Assembly (NCBI RefSeq): GCF_905220365.1 | Contig: NC_061131.1 | Location: forward strand, 14,793,318 to 14,857,317 | Direction: 5' to 3' | Source of the DNA: Vanessa cardui | Taxonomy: Eukaryota; Arthropoda; Insecta; Lepidoptera; Nymphalidae | DNA: 64,000 nt | Shown here: positions 57,313-64,000 of the stretch, one piece after another | Numbering within the stretch: position 1 is the first letter of the stretch | Layout: each line of letters starts with the position of its first letter | Program-made: the position numbers and the translations under genes | The notes under the pieces: generated by a model | Seen by the model: the letters and a program-made list of their open reading frames with translations, nothing else | What the model was told of the DNA's origin: nothing | Databases searched by the model: none

Positions 57313-57324
57313 ATTAATTAACTA

Positions 57325-57871
57325 AATTATTAGCTATGGAAATTATTTCCTTGGAAGTAGAGATAATTCAAAACACTGAAATTCAGAGAAGTGCGATCAT
57401 GAAGCATAAATTTTATTTTAAAATTAATTAACATATCTAGGATATTATAAGTGGAAAGATTAGCTACTGAATTTCTATCCAGTTTTCCTTGATATCATCT
57501 GGATGATTTAGTGTTATTTATGTTTTCTTTTTAAAGACAGTTTTCATTTTATTTGATCTCTAATTATAGCGATGAACATTCTATATAGATAACAAAAATG
57601 TTCGGACATAGTGGATTTTCTTACAGCCATCATAAATTTACCAGCATATGTATAGTATCGACGTAAGTAATATCTCTTCTTGTCAATTGTCACTTTTAAT
57701 TAGAACTATTATATTGTATAGTGACAATTCGAAAGAGCTTGTAGTAGACTAATTCGAAAAAGTATACATTTGTTCAGACACTTGATTTATATATTGCAAT
57801 AAGACAAAATAACGTTCCTGCTGTGAGCAACTTTCTAGCTTTTATTCATTTTATTTTATCTTGATTAAAAG
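57325..57871. other. AT-rich DNA with a LINE-tail trace
   Basis: GATTAGCTACTGAATTTCTA at 57460-57479 is a short match to the LINE tail family. Otherwise nothing recognised. Confidence 0.4.
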
Positions 57872-58066
57872 ATGTTTGTCCAGTTTTATCTGGTTAATGA
57901 AGCCATTCCTACACGAAATCTCAATCACCTGCCCCCAAAGCTACGAGAAGCCATCGACCCTTATTATTTGTTAGGATCTGAATCCTCGACCTCTCAGCAT
58001 CTCTATGCAAATGGTGACAAACAGCCGCCTACGTTTACAGACGCACAATATACTTTTATAGCTTAG
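57872..58066 (+). CDS. Candidate terminal coding exon or small ORF, unknown protein
   Basis: A 64-codon frame that is clearly GC-richer than its flanks, with balanced amino acids. It begins MFVQFYLVNE, contains LPPKLREAIDPYYLLG and ends YTFIA before TAG. T-rich sequence and AAAAG precede the ATG at 57872, so it could be spliced in as a last exon, the Met being internal. There is no canonical AATAAA close downstream. I do not recognise the protein. No stops and a sharp composition change favour coding, but a chance frame in a conserved noncoding block is possible. Confidence 0.35.
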   Translation: MFVQFYLVNEAIPTRNLNHLPPKLREAIDPYYLLGSESSTSQHLYANGDKQPPTFTDAQYTFIA

Positions 58067-60554
58067 GAAAGCCGAATATTTACCACAATAACATTGATAA
58101 CCGAACAATGTATTCTAAACCTTATGATTATTGGAATAAGACTAATAATAACGCGTCCACGCGTGTTTGTTGTAGCGCGGTGCGTTAGAGATATTGTTTC
58201 ACGTGTTTTATGAGGTGGGTCGAGATTTCACGGGGTTTTTGTCGGGCATTTTTGAGTGTTTCCTTTCGAATGTAATGTTTATTCCTGGGGGTGCAAGTCG
58301 GTTATGTTCGATTGCATGTAATTCATACCCACTGAGACATTCATATTTATGGCGCGGGGTGACTTGTTTATTGAACTTTCATTATTCTGAGAGTCAAGTG
58401 TTTATGTTTCTTGATCTTGTATTTTGGAATCAATTTGTTATAATAGATATTCGTGGAACTATTGTGTGGAAACAATTTTTCCATGACATAGTAATTCTAT
58501 TTTAATTTACTAAGATTATATACACCCAATAACGTATTATTGATGTTTGACAATTTATGAGTAACATATTATGAAGGCTATTGCAACGTGTCTATTGTAC
58601 GTTGATTGATTGATTGCTTACTACGTCTACTACCTTAGGTTGTGCGATGCGGTTTTTTTTAAATACAGTATTAATAAAAAAAAAACAAATGATTTGGACC
58701 CGAGCGTAGTCTTACTAGGAATTCAATTTTTTTGAGAATATTAATAAACGTATGGACGGCAAGAAAATATATTAAAAGACTTGGTGACTCTTCCCAAAAA
58801 AATATTATCTAACCTTTCTTGCAAATAAGCAAATATATATATTCAATGAAATCTAAATAAGCAGTGCTGGAGCGCTTTCCCGTGTAATGTTATGTTATCT
58901 GTGGAAAAGTCGCTATCTTGTTTATAGTGACAACACGCGTCACGTTCGTCCGGCGAGTGGCGCCCGATGTGGGACCAGTACGTCGCCTATCATATTTCTC
59001 ATTTGAAAAACTGACCATCGCTTCTCAAACTATAACAATTCGATTTATCTGAAATTTTAACTAACGATATAATTTTAGGTATCTAGAAAAATATACATTA
59101 TTTATTTTTAAATAAATTAATATTGCTTCATATTTTTTAATGTATACGATTTATATTAAGTAAAACAATTGTTTACATTAAATATATTTATTAAAAGATT
59201 AATTATATTTATTTTTAATATTGTCATATCCATCACATATCCTTTAGCGAATCTAAGCATGTGTATAGGTAGTCACACACATTATATTATTATATTTATA
59301 AAAAGGTCAACTTGAACTTTGAGAAGCCTTGCGCGAATCCTTCGTCCATCGCAAATTTCCCTGGCAAGGCATAACGCAAAATAAACAAAGTGTTATTGTA
59401 TCTTATTTTCATAAGTTAATAGCCAGAGAAAGATAACAGAGGACCCTCGGACAGTTACGAGTTTTTTTATTATTTATGTAAATATATAGCTCCCAACCTG
59501 ATTGCAATGTATAGCAACGTCTTTAAGACGACGAGACTTGATTGGACCAAGTCATATATGTGATACAGTGGATTTATACTACGCAAAAAGCTTCAGGGTT
59601 GTTTTATCCGATGAATGTCGAATGTATCTAATATTAATTAGATAGTAGAAAGCAGCACACGTTAATTAAACAGATTTTTTACAAATTTTGAAACCTATGA
59701 CAGGTTTTGTTTTACATATGTTTTTTATGCAGTCATTGCGCCGCATACTATCTGGCCAAAAATTGTAACAATTTAGTAAATTGCAAATAAGAATAATCTT
59801 TAAGTATTTGTACATCTACAGCTGGTGCTTTTTAAAATGAGACTATAACCATTTTTTTATTTGTATGTCGTCCCATAGTCACTGGGACAAAAATCGGCTT
59901 ACGTCATTAAAATACCTATCCAATTTAAGAGTACTTATAACATTAAATTAAACATAATGTTTGGATTTGAATAAAACAATCAAACACAAGTTGCTATATC
60001 ATTATTATAAAAATATAATATATCTATCCTTATAAACAATTCAGGTCAGAAAATAAGTCTCATCACATTCTTATATTACCAGTAACGCCACATACTAAGC
60101 GAACGTCCAGATAGAATTCGCATTATTAAAATCGTAAACAATATAAGAAAGCACTAAGCTGACTACTAAATCCATATTAAGTCCAAGCTGAGCATACCTT
60201 TTAGCTGGAGGCGCGCAATAAATGCTGCTGGGAGATGATGGAGTTGCGTGTCGCGGCTCCGGCGCGTATGAATACAAACGGCGAATTACGCGGACCAGGG
60301 AATCCTTCGAGCTGACATTGTTGTTATTTTTTTTAATTTAGGAGTTAAGTCACATTAAAGACACATTGATTAATAAGGCTCATTACTATCTATATAAGTA
60401 TTATTTACAACTTGGCCTTTTCAAAAATGTATTGCTCATATTAAAAAAAGATACTGGTAAATAAGGCACATTACTCGATACAACTTTATAAACTATCAAA
60501 GATAAAAAGCATGGACTTAGTATTTATTATTTTCTGGATTAAAATCTGCATTGA
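58067..60554. other. AT-rich DNA, nothing firm
   Basis: The frame at 58194-58505 (+) is Phe- and Ile-rich and lacks any recognised domain. GC-richer unique patches at 58920-58985 and 60200-60300 may be functional. No repeats recognised. Confidence 0.35.
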
Positions 60555-60660
60555 AATGGTCACTTGCGGGTTCTTCTAGGTAGAGTCTAATTTCCGAATC
60601 GGTAGTATCAATAAATTTAATTCAAAAGTGTAACATTATTGAAAAAAGAATATTTTGATG
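60555..60660 (+). repeat. LINE 3' tail fragment
   Basis: GCGGGTTCTTCTAGGTAGAG, TTTCCGAATCGGTAGTATC and AATTCAAAAGTG match the family of 21385-21540. Confidence 0.6.
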
Positions 60661-61110
60661 GAAATAAATATATTCGACGCGACTCTACGCCTTTCGGCCG
60701 ATTTATTGTCAAGTTTAATATAGCGTGTGCTATCAATAGAGTGATGGAAAAACGCAAAGGCCCTCGCTGGCTACTTACGAAGATTAACAAATACAAAAGA
60801 TGTGAAAATGATACAGCCTAGTTGGTTTAATTAGACCCCGAGGGCATGATCTCAAGCTCAGAGTCAGACCAATAAAAACTTTTGAGATTTACGTGTCGAG
60901 AAACATTTCAATCGAAAATCGACAGACAGCGCCTCGGAAAACACTACTCATTGCTCAGGAGTTTGATTTCTCTCTGGTCATATAAATTTCCATTGAATTA
61001 TTTACGAGAGATAATAGAGGCTGCAGGGGCGTTGGCACATACGCTTGTACGATATATCCGTAAGACAAGATCATTGATAAAATTACGAGAATGTCACTAA
61101 ACATATCCCG
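60661..61110. other. Unique region with two short frames
   Basis: Frames at 60639-60821 (+) and 60882-61100 (+) are basic and Arg/Lys-rich. The region is GC-richer than average, and I recognise no domain. It may be conserved noncoding DNA or a gene relic. Confidence 0.22.
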
Positions 61111-63036
61111 ATACTAATCTGACGTCGAAAATAAAAATTGTAACACTAGTTACTTTTATTGGGGTCTTTAAGGTGGATGAATATAAAGTGGATTTATGAG
61201 GATTACGTAGGGAATGGTCTCCTAGAGGGGGCTGTGGGAAGGGGGGGTTATGGCCTTAATCCCTGCGAACGCGGTACGCCGGGAATTGAATTGGTTCTTA
61301 TATGTAAATTGTCGCGTGTGAGTAAATAAATATACAATCCCTGAATTAGATGTGCCATTCACTGGATCAGTACCTTTCGCTAACCGAATTTTATTTTGCT
61401 TACAGATTTCGCTTTTCGTTCAACGTACTCGCGTATGCTCGTCCCTTAGAATATAAATACACGCAATTAAAATGTATCAAGGTGAAAAAGCCGCTTCAAG
61501 AAAAGAATAGAATGAAATAGAAAGATTTTTTTTGCTTTGTGAGCTAATATCTAAAGGTATTGCAGAATGCAGTCCAAAATAAGTGCCTCAGTGGTTTGAG
61601 AAAGGAAGTTCCTGGGGTAGTCAAGGCATTTACTTTCTTTCGCTTGTTCTTCACAAGTTAAGGTGTTTATTGCCGTAGCAGATGTTTGAAAATCAATAAG
61701 CAAACATAACGCTTCTATATTGAATGAAGATTTTTACTTTAAGTATCTTATTAAGAACATTTACATAATTAATACGATTACAAAATTACATCTTAATGTA
61801 TGAATTTTAATTTTGTAAGCAAACATAAAATATCTAGGATATCATTATTAAGCTACAAGTTACATATTAGGTATCACTGTTTATTTTGATTGATCCATTG
61901 CTTATAAGCTAACTGCGAAATTAACAGAGACAATCAAAATGAAAAATAAATGTTTTGTTTAATAATGTAAACACTTTCTTTATTGGCATTTTATGTAAAT
62001 AATTCGAAATCTAAACACATGAGCTGAGATGTTCCAATTTATAGACAGATGATTACGACTTCAAATCAGTGCATGCTTTAGTGAAGCACTTTAGTGCAGT
62101 GCGGCGATAGAAGTGTTTTTGTTTTCTTGCATGTTTCGTATGCAAGTACGTCACATATTTTAATTAACTGCGATGATGGTTTGGAGCTAACTCATTAAGT
62201 TGTAGTCGAACCAAGGGACGGGCCAAAACAATTTATTATTTTTTCCATGGAGAATTTATCTCTAGGATTCTACACTTTAATACCTTGGAAAAGATTTTAT
62301 TTTTGAGCTTTAGAACTTACATAGCGTAGTATTGTTGTTACATAGCATAGCTATGAAACACCATTTCAGAATCACTCAAAAAATCTCTCATAGATAACAT
62401 AAAGCCTTCGTGTACAGTCACGAAGAGTAAAACTTGTATTTAAATCCAAAGATCATTTGTTACAAAAATTCGTATAATAAACATTCGTTTCGAATATGAA
62501 TAATATTTAATAGCAGTATGAATAGCGAGTAGGCGTTTTAATGCGTCGCAATGCGCACATTACACGGCGAACGACCAAGATACTAGTCGTATTATTTACG
62601 ACTAGCGGGACCATGGATCTCGATGAATACGGACTAGGTAGATCATTTTTATTTACTTTTAATTAATACTTTAATACTAATACGTCAATATAACGATATT
62701 TGCTAATCCCTCTTTCAGAGACAAGAATTTTTCAAAACAATTATCACAGATTAAGAGAAGGCTAGATAACGCATGTTATAAAAACCGAGCATGTCATATT
62801 TTCACACCTTCAATGAGGACACCTCAGTCATACTCGACCATAATAATGAATTATTGTAAAACTAACATAGATATTTGAGCCTCAAAACTATTTAAGTAAC
62901 TTACCTAAATATTACTGATAAGTAATAACTTAATTTGTTCGATTTACTGTAGAAGAGTTTCTACAATTGATGATGGAACAATTATTGGCCCAATTTGCAG
63001 TAATAGCGGTTAAAACGCGGCGGGCATCTTGGCTTG
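61111..63036. other. AT-rich DNA with a SINE relic and one dyad
   Basis: Bases 62022-62080 (GAGCTGAGATGTTCCA, GATGATTACGACTTCAAATC) are a decayed SINE head. At 62583-62605 the arms CTAGTCGTA and TACGACTAG flank a 5-base centre within a GC-richer patch (62520-62640). G-runs occur at 61212-61247. No gene recognised. Confidence 0.4.
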
Positions 63037-63045
63037 GCTTGTGGT
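63037..63045 (+). repeat. Target-site duplication, left copy, of truncated R1-clade copy
   Basis: GCTTGTGGT, identical to 63203-63211. Confidence 0.75.
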
Positions 63046-63202
63046 TGTCACGGTAGTATAGAAAACGATCCCGCTGAAACGACAAAAAGGGTACCACTGG
63101 CTTTTTTAGTTGGTATTCCGGTGTTTTGTTTTTCTCATAACCTCCCCCCCACTTTCACACACGTGGAGGAAACGCGTAGAGTTATTCCAGCGAAAAAAAA
63201 AT
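63046..63202 (+). mobile_element. 5'-truncated copy of the R1-clade element's 3' UTR
   Basis: CACGGTAGTATAG, ACGATCCCGCTG, AGGGTACCACTGGCTTTTTT, CCCCCCCACTTTC, GGAAACGCGTAGAG and TTCCAGCG then poly(A) follow the order of 30356-30568, with many substitutions and about 50 bases fewer in the middle. GCTTGTGGT flanks it. Divergence means an older or sister lineage, not a daughter of the 25379 copy. The frame at 63034-63282 has no meaning. Confidence 0.85.
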
Positions 63203-63244
63203 GCTTGTGGTACTTAGAATACATAAAAATCTGTGACAATAATA

Positions 63245-63550
63245 GCCGAGATGGCCCAATGGTAAGAACGCGTGCATCTTAACTGATGATTGCGGGTTCA
63301 AACCCAGGCAAGCACCTCTGATTCATGTGCTTAATTTGTCTTTATAATTCATCTCGTGCTCAGCGGTGAAGGAAAACATCGTGAGGAAACCTGCATGTGA
63401 CAAATTTCAAATAAATTCTGCCACATGTGTATTCCACCAACCCGCATTGGAACAGCGTGGTGGAAAATGTTCCAATCCTTCTCCTCAAAGGGAGAGGAGG
63501 CCTTTAGCCCAGCAGTGGGAATTTACAGGCTGTTGTTGTTGTGTTGTTGT
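63245..63550 (+). mobile_element. tRNA-derived SINE, near full length
   Basis: A box slightly altered (TGGCCCAATGG), B box GGTTCAAACCC, full body, (TTG)n tail. TGTGACAATAATA at 63232-63244 and 63551-63563 is an exact 13-bp duplication. Confidence 0.9.
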
Positions 63551-63563
63551 TGTGACAATAATA

Positions 63564-64000
63564 AATTTCATGGAATGAACTTGTAATTTAAAAATAATCA
63601 CATGAATGTATGCAGGGGATGTGTAATCATGGCCAACCTACCCGCGACTCGCTCTCCACGACGATGTCTCGAAGTCTTGCATTTTTATCGACAATTATCA
63701 TTTTGCATTTCTTCCTGTATGGCCTCACTTTGTTGACGTACGTATAAACTTCAATTGCGAACCTTATACATGTTTATAACTTCACACTTTGTATTTCCCA
63801 GTATTAAGCAATTTTTATGCTTTAATTTTACTGCAACCATTTCAAAAATCTTTGAATTGATTTTATCATTTAATGACCATAACTGTGTCACAGTAAAATC
63901 TAAGTGACCATTATTGCTAGTCATTTAGATTTAGACTTTAGCTTTTACGTATATAAATAACCAGATAGGTACAACTACTCTTAATATGGAAAGTTTTAGG
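63564..64000. other. AT-rich DNA, nothing recognised
   Basis: No gene or repeat recognised up to the window edge. Confidence 0.45.

Noticed and set aside
58194..58505. 103-codon frame
   Set aside because: Phe/Ile/Val-rich as expected of translated AT-rich DNA, with no recognised domain and no splice context.
1..64000. CRISPR arrays, bacterial operons, integrated virus or telomeric TTAGG arrays
   Set aside because: No spaced direct-repeat arrays, no tight gene clusters, no viral structural or replication genes and no TTAGG runs were seen.

Overview
The window is AT-rich, gene-poor eukaryotic DNA from a moth or butterfly, most likely a nymphalid butterfly. The basis is its repeats. At least ten near-complete copies and six fragments of a tRNA-derived SINE resembling the Metulj SINEs of Heliconius are present, together with tails of other dispersed repeats I recognise from lepidopteran genomes and two short Helitrons with the lepidopteran-type 3' hairpin. 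Family names are from memory and no search was run. No bacterial features, rRNA, functional tRNA or CRISPR array is visible.

Two GC-rich non-LTR retrotransposons carry almost all recognisable coding sequence. At 25379-30568 (+) lies a full-length R1-clade element: 5' UTR, gag-like ORF1 with zinc knuckles, ORF2 with AP endonuclease, reverse transcriptase and a CCHC finger, then a 30-base poly(A). A perfect 16-bp target-site duplication brackets it. Both ORFs are broken, ORF1 by an apparent deletion with a frame change and ORF2 by a 7-base insertion. A 157-bp 5'-truncated relative sits at 63046-63202 with its own 9-bp duplication. At 53331-57312 (-) lies an R4/Dong-like element whose single 1197-codon ORF is uninterrupted, with a YMDD reverse transcriptase, a CCHC finger and a C-terminal restriction-like endonuclease. 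A SINE has inserted at its 3' junction. A third LINE runs off the left edge: bases 758-1 (-) encode an uninterrupted AP endonuclease domain.

Between these the sequence is mostly unique AT-rich DNA with LINE tails, SINEs and Helitrons, plus GC-richer unique islands of 100-350 bp (for example 4370-4515, 8831-9010, 21655-21990, 36770-36930 and 40640-40830). Those islands may be regulatory elements or exons, but nothing in the sequence proves it. Host-gene evidence is weak: a possible terminal coding exon at 57872-58066 (+), a possible first exon with a splice donor at 40794-40821 (+), and a stretch at 46741-46971 (-) reminiscent of an ionotropic receptor ligand-binding domain.

I found no convincing new multi-gene system. 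The best leads are the intact R4/Dong-like element with its nested SINE junction, the exactly bounded R1-clade insertion and its relative, a near-perfect 28-bp hairpin at 37303-37364, and SINE families that share one tail but end in different simple repeats.
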